The notes beneath the pieces were generated by a model. It did no database searches. It was not told where the DNA came from and was given only the letters and a program-made list of their open reading frames with translations. Positions 17,371-26,228 of a stretch of 64,000 nt of DNA are shown here, one piece after another. The position numbers and the translations under genes are program-made. The first letter of the stretch is position 1. Every line of letters begins with the position of its first letter. Origin of the DNA: Anaerospora hongkongensis. Its GTDB lineage: Bacteria; Bacillota; Negativicutes; Sporomusales; DSM-15969. Where the stretch lies: NCBI RefSeq assembly GCF_004339805.1, contig NZ_SLUI01000012.1, positions 1-64,000 of the forward strand, read 5' to 3'.

Positions 17371-17688
17371 TTGCAAAATCAGGTAAGCAATGCTTTTCAA
17401 CTTTTTCTTAGTGAGGCTCCCGAACATGCCAAAGGCTGGCTGGAAGCGGTTAAGAACGTTGACAAGGCCAGTGCCCTGGATAGTAAAACAGGAGAACTAG
17501 CTTATATTGCCGTATTAGCAGCTGCTAAACTGGTGAGCGGTATTCCGTTTCATGTACGCAGTGCCAAGCAGCTGGGGGCTACACGGGAGGAAATTATTAG
17601 TGCCGTTTTGCTAGGGTTACCTGCGGTAGGGAATGGTGTTATTCAATCGCTGCCTGCTGCTATTGAGGCTTATGACAGCGTAGAATAG
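17371..17688 (+). CDS. carboxymuconolactone decarboxylase/AhpD-fold protein without catalytic cysteines
   Basis: This 105-residue helical protein matches the CMD/AhpD fold: LAYIAVLAAAKLVSGIPFHVRSAKQLGATREEIISAVLLGLP. Active AhpD-like members have CxxC-x3-H at this place. Here the histidine is present (HVRSAKQLGA) but both cysteine positions are filled by other residues, and the whole protein has no cysteine. A peroxidase or disulfide activity is therefore unlikely. The start is TTG, preceded by AAGGAGGAG. It sits 12 bases ahead of dihydrolipoamide dehydrogenase; AhpD-type proteins are known to use such a partner, which makes the loss of cysteines odd. Confidence 0.75.
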   Translation: MQNQVSNAFQLFLSEAPEHAKGWLEAVKNVDKASALDSKTGELAYIAVLAAAKLVSGIPFHVRSAKQLGATREEIISAVLLGLPAVGNGVIQSLPAAIEAYDSVE

Positions 17689-17700
17689 GGAGGGACAGAT

Positions 17701-19095
17701 ATGCAGAAACAGGTAGTTGTTATTGGCGGCGGACCGGGTGGCTATGTGGCCGCGATACGGGCTGCCCAGCTGGGAGCCAGGGTAACTGTAATTGAGCAGG
17801 AAAGACTGGGCGGCACCTGTCTGAATATCGGCTGTATCCCGACCAAGGCTTTGCTGCATACAGCAGAATTGTACCGGACAATGCAAAAAAGCAAAGCATT
17901 AGGCCTCCAGATGGATAACCTCCGGATTGATTGGCCGGCACTGCAAAACCGTAAAAACAATTTAGTTAACCGTCTTGTAAAAGGTGTAGATTCGCTCTTA
18001 AAAGCCAACGGAATAGTAGTGATGACAGCAAAAGCAGCTTTATCGCCGGAACGGACGCTAGTTGCAGACGGCCAGGCGGTGCCTGCCGACATTATTATCC
18101 TGGCAACTGGATCGGAGCCTGTGAAACTTGCTTTTCCCGGTGCTGACCTGCCAGGTGTTATTGACAGTACAGAGGCTCTAAATCTGCCGGCGGTACCCAA
18201 ATCGCTGATCATTATCGGCGGGGGCGTTATCGGTGTTGAATTTGCCGCCTTATTCTCTTCGCTTGGGGCACAAGTTACTGTGGTTGAGGCGCAGAGCCAG
18301 ATTCTTCCCGGAACAGACAGTGAGCTTGCCGGCAGACTGCGTCAGGAACTTACCCGCCAAGGCGTAAAATTCTACACTGAGACGAGACTGGAAGCGGCTG
18401 AAGCAGGTGAGCAAGGATACCGTGCTAAAGTTGTAACAGGTGATAAGGTCGAAACTATTGACGGAGAATATCTATTAGTCGCCGTTGGCAGAAAGCCGCG
18501 TACAGAGGGAATTGGCCTTAAAGAAGCCGGTATTAATCTTGAATGCGGCCGGATTATGGTGGATCGGCATTTTGCAACTAATTTGCCTGCGGTTTATGCC
18601 GTAGGAGATTGTAACGGACAATTAATGCTGGCACACGCCGCGTCTGCTCAAGGGATTGCCGCAGTAGAGCATGCATTAGGTGAACAGGCAGAATACTGTG
18701 GCGCAAGCATTCCCTCTTGTATCTATACTACTCCTGAAGCAGCTTCTGTCGGGTATACGGAAGAAGCGCTGCAAAAACAGGGTGTTGCGTATATTGCAGG
18801 CAGGTTTGCATTAATTGCGAATGGCAAAGCATTAATCGAAGACGGACAATCAGGTTTTGTAAAGATCCTGGCTCAAGAAAGCTCCGGTAAAGTGGTTGGC
18901 GTTCATATGCTGGGGCCAGGGGCAACGGAGATGATTGCCGAAGGCGCTTTAGCTATTCGCATGGGGGCGGCAATTAACGATTTGATTACGACGATCCACG
19001 CTCATCCTACGATTAGCGAGGCTGTCGGCGAAGCTGCTTTGGCAGCGAAACATTTGGCCATTCATTTGCCGCCACAGCAAAAAGCTTCAGACTAA
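17701..19095 (+). CDS. lpdA: dihydrolipoamide dehydrogenase
   Basis: The 464-residue flavoprotein disulfide reductase oxidises dihydrolipoyl groups with NAD+. It has the FAD fold GGGPGGYVAAIRAAQLG (9-25), the redox-active disulfide GGTCLNIGCIP (Cys40 and Cys45), the NAD fold IIGGGVIGVEFAALFSSLG (about 175-193), AVGDCNG and the active-site HAHPTISEAV near the C-terminus. No 2-oxoacid dehydrogenase E1/E2 or glycine-cleavage gene lies nearby, so the lipoyl partner is encoded elsewhere. It is co-transcribed with the small CMD-fold gene, 12 bases apart, and ends at a clear terminator. Confidence 0.95.
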   Translation: MQKQVVVIGGGPGGYVAAIRAAQLGARVTVIEQERLGGTCLNIGCIPTKALLHTAELYRTMQKSKALGLQMDNLRIDWPALQNRKNNLVNRLVKGVDSLLKANGIVVMTAKAALSPERTLVADGQAVPADIIILATGSEPVKLAFPGADLPGVIDSTEALNLPAVPKSLIIIGGGVIGVEFAALFSSLGAQVTVVEAQSQILPGTDSELAGRLRQELTRQGVKFYTETRLEAAEAGEQGYRAKVVTGDKVETIDGEYLLVAVGRKPRTEGIGLKEAGINLECGRIMVDRHFATNLPAVYAVGDCNGQLMLAHAASAQGIAAVEHALGEQAEYCGASIPSCIYTTPEAASVGYTEEALQKQGVAYIAGRFALIANGKALIEDGQSGFVKILAQESSGKVVGVHMLGPGATEMIAEGALAIRMGAAINDLITTIHAHPTISEAVGEAALAAKHLAIHLPPQQKASD

Positions 19096-19117
19096 TTTGG
19101 CGTAATATGGTTATCAG

Positions 19118-19142
19118 GCAGCCTGTGAAGGCTGCTTTTTTG
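19118..19142 (+). terminator. intrinsic terminator
   Basis: GCAGCC and GGCTGC pair around TGTGAA, followed by T6. It lies 22 bases after the lpdA stop. Confidence 0.85.
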
Positions 19143-19276
19143 TTAGGAAGCAAAAATTAGCGGATGAACACCTCTCATTATGAATACATAAGATATACTG
19201 ATTAACGAGTTTACAAGGGTTTAGCGGAGCGGGCAACGAATATTACAGCTAATACGCTGGGAGAAGGTGAACAACC

Positions 19277-20527
19277 ATGGCTAATCGTCATAAGGCTAAC
19301 TGGGCATTAGCTGCCGTAACGGCGGGCTATTTTGCAAGCTATCCTTTTAGCGGTACGTTTGCCGGCGGCCTGATATCCAGTGCCTGCGGCGCTGCGATGG
19401 TTGGCGGACTGGCGGACTGGTTTGCGGTAACTGCCCTTTTCCGTAAGCCGCTGGGCTTTTCTTATCGTACGGCACTTATCCCGCGGAACCGGGAAAAGAT
19501 ATTTCGTATTATGGCGGATATGGTAGAAAAAGAGCTGTTAACCACTGCCAATATTAAAGAGACATTGAAGCGGTATTCTCTAGCCGAGCTTTTGCTGCAT
19601 TATTTGCAAGACCAGGGCGGCAAACAAGAGGTTAAGTCTATTTTAGCTGCGGCTGGGACACAGTTTATTCAATCGGTCGATGCCGATGAGCTGGGGCGCA
19701 CGCTGGAATTGCTGCTGCATAAGGAAGGGGCGGCAATTAAGTTGTCTCCCCTGCTGGCTTCTGGCATCGAGTGGTCGCTCCACTGGGGCTATGGAGATAA
19801 GCTGATCACGTTTATATTAGATGAAGCGATTCGCTTGGCCAATAACGAACAAACGCCGCGGCTGCTTGGTGATTTGGTTGTTGAGGCGCAAGCTACTTAT
19901 GAACGGGGGATGGCAAGGCGAAAAATTTTCAATAAGCTGGTTGAGCAGCTTATGCACATTACCCCGCTTCGTTTTGGTGTGATTATTCAGCGCCGTTTGG
20001 TGGAGCTGCTTGAAAAACTCAAAGAACCGGAGCACCCGTTGAGAAAGAAATTGCAAAGCTGGCTGCTCAGTTTGGTAGAGAGTTTGAAGACGGACGAACA
20101 ATTGCAGCTAAAGGTGGAAATGTGGAAAAAACAACAGCTGGCTGTTCATTGGAAGCTGCGTGATCAGTGCGTTGCTTTAATTAATCAGTTTTATCATATT
20201 GATGGGGATGCGCCAATTGAATCACGGTTAGAACGTCTGATTAATAAGCGAATTGATCAATGGGTAGAAGAACTTGATAAAAATGATCAATTGCAGCAAC
20301 AGGTGGATGTTCAGATTAAACACCAAATGACTATGTGGCTGGATAACCGGCATAATCAGCTTGGTTCGCTGGTTATGGAACGTTTGCAGCAATTCACAAA
20401 TGATGAGCTGGTCACCTTCATTGAGGCAAGAGCAGGCGATGATTTGCAGATGATCCGTATAAACGGATCGGTAGTGGGAGGCTTGCTGGGAATACTCATA
20501 TATGTTGCAACTTACTGGTTATGGTGA
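19277..20527 (+). CDS. DUF445 family membrane protein (first copy)
   Basis: The 416-residue protein has the DUF445 pattern. Two N-terminal membrane segments frame the motif GGLADWFAVTALFRKPLGF. The long middle part is charged and helical (about 80-385). A single C-terminal membrane anchor follows RINGSVVGGLLG. YheB of Bacillus is a relative; the molecular function is unknown. The motif TALIPRNREKIFRIMADMVEKEL is shared with the next gene, so the two are tandem paralogues. GGGAGAAGG lies before the ATG. The second gene starts 12 bases after its stop. Confidence 0.9.
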   Translation: MANRHKANWALAAVTAGYFASYPFSGTFAGGLISSACGAAMVGGLADWFAVTALFRKPLGFSYRTALIPRNREKIFRIMADMVEKELLTTANIKETLKRYSLAELLLHYLQDQGGKQEVKSILAAAGTQFIQSVDADELGRTLELLLHKEGAAIKLSPLLASGIEWSLHWGYGDKLITFILDEAIRLANNEQTPRLLGDLVVEAQATYERGMARRKIFNKLVEQLMHITPLRFGVIIQRRLVELLEKLKEPEHPLRKKLQSWLLSLVESLKTDEQLQLKVEMWKKQQLAVHWKLRDQCVALINQFYHIDGDAPIESRLERLINKRIDQWVEELDKNDQLQQQVDVQIKHQMTMWLDNRHNQLGSLVMERLQQFTNDELVTFIEARAGDDLQMIRINGSVVGGLLGILIYVATYWLW

Positions 20528-20539
20528 GGTGGTGAAAAC

Positions 20540-21847
20540 ATGCGCTACCGCATAATTGCGAACCGTGTATTGCTAGTCGTATTATGCAGTTTTGGCACTG
20601 CTGCCGGTTTAAAATATTACTATGGTGATATATTTTGGATCAATTTGCTTTTTCATGTAACGGAAGCGTCACTGGTGGGCGGGCTGGCCGATTGGTTTGC
20701 CGTAACTGCATTATTTGAAAAACCGTTAGGTATTCCCTGGCATACCGCCCTGATACCGCGCAACAGGGAAAAGACAATTACTGCAATTGTCAACACGATA
20801 GAACAGGAGTTAGTAAGTGCTGAACTGGTCAGAAGTAAGATAGAAAAAGTTCGCATGACAAAATATTTGATTGAATGGGTTGACAGTGACCGCGGTAAAC
20901 AAGCGTTTGCCTCTCTGGTAGTCAATTATATTGAGCATGTTCTTGATCACCTGGATAAGCAGCAATTGGCTTCTCATCTTACAACTCTTTGCAAAGACTA
21001 CATTAATCGTACCTCTTTCAACAGGCAGATAAAAAATTTCGGACGATGGGCATTGGCTGAAGGTAAAGATGAACAACTGCTGGATGTCCTGATTGCAGAA
21101 CTAATCGAACTTGTTAACAAGGATAAGGGCAGCGAGACCATACTGAATTATCTCAAGAGTTATCAGCGACAGGTTACGAAGAATCCGGCCGGTAAAATTG
21201 CAGTCTGGTTTGGCGAGCGGACGGACAGTTTGAATCTGGAGGAATTGGCGGAGGCGTTGCAGCAGGACGTAACGGCAACGTTATTGCGGCTGCAGTCACC
21301 TCGTCATCCTATCCGGCGCTGGGCACGAAAAAGGATGTTTGATTTCCTGGGAAGGCTTGAGCAGGATCAGCAAATGGCCCGCTCGCTGGAAGAATGGAAG
21401 CAGCAGGTAGTACTTCGCCTGCCACTGGATCAGTTTATCGGCCCATTAGTTGACGCAATACTGAGTTCTGATCAATTATCGGGGAAAAAGGGGTTATACC
21501 ATTCGCCGCTGCTTGTATGGGGTCTCAGCCAAGCCAAGACGTACTGGGATATATTTAAAAGCGACCAGGAGATGCAGGACTGGCTTGACAAGCGATTACA
21601 GCAGGCGCTGGTGAACATCATCGAAGGAGAACATTCTTTTTTCGGCGTCGTTGCCCGCGATGCCTTGTCAACGTATTCAGAGCAGGATATTAGCCGCTTT
21701 ATTGAAGAAAAAGTGGGTGATGACTTAGCCTGGATAAGGATTAACGGGTCAGTTGTAGGAGCTGTAGTCGGGCTGGTACTCTTTTTGTTTTTGCATTTTA
21801 TCTACGATCCGTATGTTGTTCCGGTTATACGGGGATGGATACAATAG
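20540..21847 (+). CDS. DUF445 family membrane protein (second copy)
   Basis: The 435-residue paralogue of the preceding protein keeps the same frame: GGLADWFAVTALFEKPLG, TALIPRNREKTITAIVNTIEQEL and, at the end, VGDDLAWIRINGSVVGAVVGL followed by a membrane helix. The middle is a long, mostly helical, charged region. The two copies are clearly diverged (many substitutions outside the motifs), so this is an old duplication and may make a heteromeric assembly. AGGTGG precedes the ATG. Two very small genes follow on the same strand. Confidence 0.9.
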   Translation: MRYRIIANRVLLVVLCSFGTAAGLKYYYGDIFWINLLFHVTEASLVGGLADWFAVTALFEKPLGIPWHTALIPRNREKTITAIVNTIEQELVSAELVRSKIEKVRMTKYLIEWVDSDRGKQAFASLVVNYIEHVLDHLDKQQLASHLTTLCKDYINRTSFNRQIKNFGRWALAEGKDEQLLDVLIAELIELVNKDKGSETILNYLKSYQRQVTKNPAGKIAVWFGERTDSLNLEELAEALQQDVTATLLRLQSPRHPIRRWARKRMFDFLGRLEQDQQMARSLEEWKQQVVLRLPLDQFIGPLVDAILSSDQLSGKKGLYHSPLLVWGLSQAKTYWDIFKSDQEMQDWLDKRLQQALVNIIEGEHSFFGVVARDALSTYSEQDISRFIEEKVGDDLAWIRINGSVVGAVVGLVLFLFLHFIYDPYVVPVIRGWIQ

Positions 21848-21859
21848 GAGGGATTTTCC

Positions 21860-21961
21860 ATGCTTGAGCGGGTAGTAGTGGCAATAATGATGGGAGTTGT
21901 TGTTATCTGCGAGGTGCTGGATATGTCCATCTTTTTTTGGCACAAATGGGTAGGGAGGTAA
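21860..21961 (+). CDS. 33-residue membrane microprotein (candidate)
   Basis: A short frame encodes 33 residues, MLERVVVAIMMGVVVICEV, then LDMSIFFWHKWVGR. It has one hydrophobic helix (about 4-20) and a basic-aromatic tail. AGGAGGG stands 7 bases before the ATG, a stronger ribosome site than many neighbours have. Its stop overlaps the ribosome site of the next gene, so translation would be coupled. I do not know the family. It could be a small subunit or regulator of the DUF445 proteins, or just a leader for the downstream gene. Confidence 0.6.
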   Translation: MLERVVVAIMMGVVVICEVLDMSIFFWHKWVGR

Positions 21962-21967
21962 TAACAG

Positions 21968-22264
21968 ATGACTTGGGAAACCTGTGAAATTATTTATGTC
22001 ATTGTTGAAGAAAAGTGGGGAATTTTTCCTAAGGAAACAGCGCAATATCAGACGATAGCGCAAGGGAACGATCCGGAATTTGCGGTGATGAAGTCAGGAA
22101 AGTTTGATTTGGAGAAACTAAATACGGCTGGTCCGAACCGGAAAAACAAAAAGCACAAGGCTGCTTTTGATGCCTTTACAGCCAAACTGGCTGAGCAGGG
22201 TTGGCAGCAGTGCGGTCAGGGAGAGCTTTGGTTTAACTGGAAATTGCAGCGTCAGGTCTTGTAA
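21968..22264 (+). CDS. hypothetical protein
   Basis: The 98-residue soluble protein starts MTWETCEIIYVIVEEKWGIF and carries a basic central stretch (NRKNKKHKAAFDAFTAKLAEQGW). Its end, LWFNWKLQRQVL, looks like a closing beta-strand. The pattern of an initial strand, a strand about 40 residues on, a helix and a final strand suggests a compact alpha/beta fold. GGGAGG stands 9 bases before the ATG. It is the last gene before a strong terminator and belongs to the DUF445 transcript. No function is recognisable. Confidence 0.8.
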   Translation: MTWETCEIIYVIVEEKWGIFPKETAQYQTIAQGNDPEFAVMKSGKFDLEKLNTAGPNRKNKKHKAAFDAFTAKLAEQGWQQCGQGELWFNWKLQRQVL

Positions 22265-22268
22265 AATA

Positions 22269-22297
22269 GCCCTGCCTTTTATGGCAGGGCCTTTTTC
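22269..22297 (+). terminator. intrinsic terminator
   Basis: GCCCTGCC and GGCAGGGC form a perfect 8-bp stem around TTTTAT, followed by CTTTTTC. It closes the DUF445 group. Confidence 0.9.
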
Positions 22298-22367
22298 TTT
22301 GCATAAGCTTCCGGTCTGATACATACAGTGTAAGACAGTCACAATGGCAAGCGATGGGGAGGATAGT

Positions 22368-23135
22368 ATGCTGCTGGTAGCGGAAAAACTGTGCAAAGAT
22401 TTTGAAGGCTTACGGGCCGTCCACAATATTGACTTACAGGTAGAAGCTGGTGAAACTGTTGCCATTGTTGGGCCCAATGGCTCAGGTAAGACAACCTTTT
22501 TTGACCTGATTTCAGGCTGTAAGCCGGTTACGTCAGGAAGGATTTTTTTAAACAATCACGAGATAACGAACCTAAAGGCTTATGACAGGTCAGTCCGCGG
22601 TATTGCGCGGATATCACAGAATATCCGGTTGAGTGCCGATCTGACTGCTGAGGATAATATTATTATTGGGCGAGCCTGCCGGATTTCGTCCAATATGCCG
22701 GACGGTCTGCTTTACCGGCAGCGGCTTTATCAGGAACAACGGCTCAATGCAAGCAAAGTGCGTGAGCTCCTGGCAGTAGTCGGTTTGTCAGCCTGCCGGG
22801 ATCGAACGGTAAAGAGCCTGGCTTATGGAGCTCAGCGCCGCTTGGAAATTGCCCGGGCTTTGGCCTGTGATCCGCAAATGCTGCTGCTGGATGAACCGGC
22901 AGCAGGCATGAATCTCCAGGAATTAGATGAGCTGATGAGAGTTCTTGATGAAATAAAAAAATGGGGATTGACGGTTCTGCTGATTGCCCAGCAGATGAGA
23001 CTGGTGATGGGGATCGCCAGTCGGATAGTTGTTTTTCAGCAGGGAGAAAAAATAGCGGATATCCTGCCGCAGGAAATGTACTTCAGTAAAATAACAAAAA
23101 ATTCGTTAGAAAAGCAAGCAGAGTTTAACAAGTGA
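22368..23135 (+). CDS. ABC transporter ATP-binding protein, LivG-like
   Basis: The 255-residue ATPase resembles LivG, one of the two ATPases of branched-chain amino acid importers. It has Walker A VGPNGSGKTT (about 33-42), the LivG-type signature LAYGAQRRLEIARAL, Walker B LLLDEPAAGMN and a long insertion (ACRISSNMPDGLLYRQRL) after the Q-loop, as in LivG. The frame is open to 22344, but GGGGAGG just before the ATG at 22368 gives the start. No permease (livH/livM), LivF or binding protein lies near it, so it is an orphan. Its partner is probably encoded elsewhere. Confidence 0.85.
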   Translation: MLLVAEKLCKDFEGLRAVHNIDLQVEAGETVAIVGPNGSGKTTFFDLISGCKPVTSGRIFLNNHEITNLKAYDRSVRGIARISQNIRLSADLTAEDNIIIGRACRISSNMPDGLLYRQRLYQEQRLNASKVRELLAVVGLSACRDRTVKSLAYGAQRRLEIARALACDPQMLLLDEPAAGMNLQELDELMRVLDEIKKWGLTVLLIAQQMRLVMGIASRIVVFQQGEKIADILPQEMYFSKITKNSLEKQAEFNK

Positions 23136-23165
23136 AGGAAGTTTATGCAGAAAGGAATGAACAAG

Positions 23166-23861
23166 ATGTACGATAATGGCTTAATTGGAGTGGTTGGTCT
23201 TGGCCGTCTGGGCAGAATCGTAACCGCCCGCCTTGCCGGACAGCATCGTCTGGTGGTCTATGACCGCAATGCAGAATTGGTGAAAGCGATAGCTGAGCTG
23301 CACGGTGCTGCGGCAGCTGGCCGCTTAACAGAGCTGGCTTGCTGCAATATCGTCTTACTGGCGCTGCCGGATAAAGAGATTGTTACCTGCATCCGGGAAT
23401 TAAATGCCCTGAAGAAAGAGATGCTTGTCATTAACATGGCGACCAATGCGCCGCAGAAGGTTGTAGAGGAAGCTGCCGAACAACCATTACGATGCACGAG
23501 TGTCAAGTTTGTTGGCCATGCCGGGGAAATGGCACTGGGATTTAATCCAGTGATTATTGTTAATGAGGAGCCTGCCGATCAGGTTCAGGCGGTCAGCAAG
23601 TTATTCCAGTCAATTGGCCGGGTGGTTACGGGGCAAGCTGATATTGTTACTGAAATTAATACTATTGCTGCGCAGAAGGCTTTGGAGGCCGGTGTACGCA
23701 TCGAACAAACGCTGCAGGCGAAAGGTTATAATCATCCAGCTATTATTGAAAGTGCTATTGCGCAGGTAGGAGCAGGTATTTTAAAATCATACGCCACCAA
23801 GGATCTTGGACCATTTGCGCAGGATATTATCAAAGAGCTAAAGATGAAAGAAGAGGTCTAG
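23166..23861 (+). CDS. NAD(P)-binding reductase, ProC/6-phosphogluconate dehydrogenase-like
   Basis: The 231-residue protein opens with a Rossmann nucleotide-binding fold, GVVGLGRLGRIVTARL (about 8-23), followed by VYDRN. The middle strand IVLLALPDKEI and the motif VINMATNAP fit the beta-hydroxyacid dehydrogenase or P5C-reductase group. The C-terminal part is helical and shorter than in full HIBADH enzymes. ATG at 23145 is possible, but AAAGGA 9 bases before the ATG at 23166 is the better start. It follows the LivG-like gene by about 30 bases. The substrate cannot be told. Confidence 0.75.
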   Translation: MYDNGLIGVVGLGRLGRIVTARLAGQHRLVVYDRNAELVKAIAELHGAAAAGRLTELACCNIVLLALPDKEIVTCIRELNALKKEMLVINMATNAPQKVVEEAAEQPLRCTSVKFVGHAGEMALGFNPVIIVNEEPADQVQAVSKLFQSIGRVVTGQADIVTEINTIAAQKALEAGVRIEQTLQAKGYNHPAIIESAIAQVGAGILKSYATKDLGPFAQDIIKELKMKEEV

Positions 23862-23882
23862 GCTGCAGCCTAGACCTCTTTG
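23851..23882. terminator. bidirectional terminator, 30-base perfect palindrome
   Basis: AAGAGGTCTAGGCTG is followed directly by its exact complement CAGCCTAGACCTCTT. The palindrome contains the TAG stop of the reductase gene and lies between two converging genes (the chemotaxis receptor gene ends at 23897). The TCTT and AAGA flanks give a short U-run in either direction. Confidence 0.75.
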
Positions 23883-23896
23883 CATATAAATGACAA

Positions 23897-25885
23897 TTAC
23901 ACGTGAAAGATGGCAACGGTATTTTGCAATTGATTAGCCATAGCGCTGGTTTCTTCTGCCGATGCGGCAACAGATTCCATTGCTGCCGTCTGTTGCTCAG
24001 AAGCAGAGGCTATTTCCTCCGTGCTGGCAGCGACGTTTTCAATAACGGTTGACAGCTGATCAATTAATTTTACGATCTGATCGGAGCTAGCTACTTCTTC
24101 AGCCGTAATTTCGCTAATGGCATCAATATCTGTTACTGTTCGTGATACTGCTTCCAATATACGGTCAAGTGTTGCACCGGCGGCATTGACAGTGGTTACG
24201 CCGCTTTCTACCTGAATAACATTTTTCTCCATGGCCTGAACTGCTTGTTCGGTTTTTTCCGTGACCTTATGGACTAACGTAGTAATTTCCTGAGCACCAT
24301 GATGAGACTGTTCCGCCAGTTTGCGTACTTCTTCTGCGACGACGGCAAAGCCCCGGCCGTGCTCACCTGCCCGGGCTGCTTCAATTGCGGCATTCAGTGC
24401 CAGCAGATCGGTTTGCGCGGCAATAGCAGTAATTGTATCAATAATTTGACCAATTTGCTGGGAATATTGATTCAGTTCGCTTACCGCATAACTGGTAGTC
24501 TGCGTTTGCTCCTTAATGGAGCTCATTTTTGTAATGGTTTCCTGCACTTTGCGCAGGCCTTCTTCAGCAGCATTGACAGTTTCTTTTGAGATATCCGTAG
24601 CACCGGTTGCTTTGCTGCGGGCTATCTGAATCAGGGAGGATAATTGCACAAGGGCCTGAGAAGCTTCAATCATAGCAGTATTGCCACGTTCGGCATCCGT
24701 GGTTACGCTCTGCATATTACGGGAGATTTCCGTGCTGCTGGAAGTAACTTGCTCAGAAGCGGCAGCCATTTCCTCCGAGGCGGCAGACAATTGCTCGCAA
24801 GCAGTCCGGACCTCCCGGACAATATGATTTTGATGATTAATCATCGTATTAAATGATGTAGATAAGTCGCCGATTTCATCTTTCATGGTAATTTGACTGC
24901 GCACGGTTAGATCACCATCGCCAGCTTTGGACATCATGCTGCGCAGCTCATTTACTGGTTTGACAATTGACTGGGCTAGAAAGAAGGCGAGAAGCAGCGC
25001 AATGATAATGGCAACAAGCATAATAATCATCGTATTCCGCAGAATCGCTTTGGCAGGAGCCATGTATTCTGCCACAGGAACGGTCATTGCCACGGAGAAC
25101 TGGCCAGCAGGAGCATAGGCCAGCAGTTTGTCGGTATTCTGGAATGAATAAAATGATTTGCCCTTATTACCGGCTACCATTGACTGGGTAATCTTACGTA
25201 AATCTTCATTGCTGTTTTGCAGCAAATTATCCCGTAAGATCATTTCCGAATTAGGATGATAGACAACTAAACCGCTTTTATCGATCATATAGCCATAGCC
25301 GGTTTCACCGACCTTAATATCAGCTACTTTTTGTGAGACAGCAGCAAAATCAATGGGGATGGCAAGTACGCCGATAACCTGGCCTCCGTAAAGAACAGGC
25401 TGGGCGACAACGACGGAAGCCCGGCCGCTGGCCCGGGAAATAACGACATCACTGATTACCGCTTTGCCGGATATTGCCGTAGTAAAGTAGGCCCGGTCCT
25501 TAATCGTAATATTAGCAGCGACACCTTGCTTGGCAGAGGCCAATATTTGACCATTTTTATCAGCTAGCAATGCATCTTCCATAAGTGCAGGATTTTTTTG
25601 CTGAAGCGACTGGAGGGCACCCAGGGCTGCGGTACCATTATTCGAATTAATTGCTGTGAGCAGACTGGCATCATTTGCTGCTACTTCAACAAGTTTTTGC
25701 GTTGACTCGGTAGATACCACGGCAAGTTGTGCAGCGCTTGCCACCATACTTTCCAGCTGATCTTCAATCGTATTTTGCAGAGCAGTGGCCGCCTGCTGAT
25801 AAGATAATAGGCCAAGTACAGCACAAGGTATGGCAATTAGCAAGAAAAAACCGGTAAGTAATTTGACTCGTAATGAAATTCGCAT
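23897..25885 (-). CDS. methyl-accepting chemotaxis protein with dCache sensor
   Basis: The 662-residue transmembrane receptor senses a ligand outside the inner membrane and signals to CheA/CheW. It has a first membrane helix (about 9-30), a large extracytoplasmic double-Cache region (about 33-280) with [17 protein letters not shown] and [16 protein letters not shown], a second helix (about 283-305), a HAMP linker and a signalling coiled coil. The hairpin tip reads [39 protein letters not shown]. Such Cache domains usually bind amino or organic acids. It runs towards the gene before it and has no chemotaxis genes next to it. Confidence 0.95.
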   Translation of the reverse strand: MRISLRVKLLTGFFLLIAIPCAVLGLLSYQQAATALQNTIEDQLESMVASAAQLAVVSTESTQKLVEVAANDASLLTAINSNNGTAALGALQSLQQKNPALMEDALLADKNGQILASAKQGVAANITIKDRAYFTTAISGKAVISDVVISRASGRASVVVAQPVLYGGQVIGVLAIPIDFAAVSQKVADIKVGETGYGYMIDKSGLVVYHPNSEMILRDNLLQNSNEDLRKITQSMVAGNKGKSFYSFQNTDKLLAYAPAGQFSVAMTVPVAEYMAPAKAILRNTMIIMLVAIIIALLLAFFLAQSIVKPVNELRSMMSKAGDGDLTVRSQITMKDEIGDLSTSFNTMINHQNHIVREVRTACEQLSAASEEMAAASEQVTSSSTEISRNMQSVTTDAERGNTAMIEASQALVQLSSLIQIARSKATGATDISKETVNAAEEGLRKVQETITKMSSIKEQTQTTSYAVSELNQYSQQIGQIIDTITAIAAQTDLLALNAAIEAARAGEHGRGFAVVAEEVRKLAEQSHHGAQEITTLVHKVTEKTEQAVQAMEKNVIQVESGVTTVNAAGATLDRILEAVSRTVTDIDAISEITAEEVASSDQIVKLIDQLSTVIENVAASTEEIASASEQQTAAMESVAASAEETSAMANQLQNTVAIFHV

Positions 25886-26145
25886 AAGCTCCCGTTCAAT
25901 CTCCTTTGATTTTTTTGTGAATCACACGCTGGTTATCCTATAAATTTATCTAATTCGACAGTATCTGATAGCATCCTTTTTTATATAGGGTTTTTCTGGT
26001 ACTAATTAATACAATTGACACTTCTCTTTTTGCTAAGTTCTATTAAATTATTGTCAGTCTTTTGATTCAATGGAGTAATCTCAATCTTTACCTATTGGAA
26101 ACATGATTCTGTATATTTTAAGAGGACCATTGTGGTTTTATAATA

Positions 26146-26181
26146 CAGCTACAATTGTTACTTGGAGAAGAATTGTAGCTG
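26146..26181. repeat. 11-bp perfect inverted repeat in an intergenic region
   Basis: CAGCTACAATT and AATTGTAGCTG are exact complements separated by 14 bases (GTTACTTGGAGAAG). It lies in the gap 25886-26228, upstream of the minus-strand receptor gene and just past the end of the GltD-like gene. No T-run follows. Apart from this and the terminator at 26183, I see nothing definite in the gap, which is AT-rich and probably holds the receptor promoter. Confidence 0.6.
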
Positions 26182-26182
26182 G

Positions 26183-26227
26183 AAAAATAGAGAACCCCCG
26201 CCTGCGTTGAACAGGACGGGGTTCTCT
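26183..26227 (-). terminator. intrinsic terminator of the GltD-like gene
   Basis: AGAGAACCCC and GGGGTTCTCT pair, with further pairing of GCCTG/CAGGAC inside. On the minus strand the hairpin is followed by TATTTTTCC. It starts 2 bases after the stop codon. Confidence 0.85.
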
Positions 26228-26228
26228 G

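Noticed and set aside
25916..25926. TGTGA-A-TCACA before the first chemotaxis receptor gene
   Set aside because: It looks like a Crp half-site pair, but the spacer is 1 base instead of 6, so it does not fit the family's binding mode.
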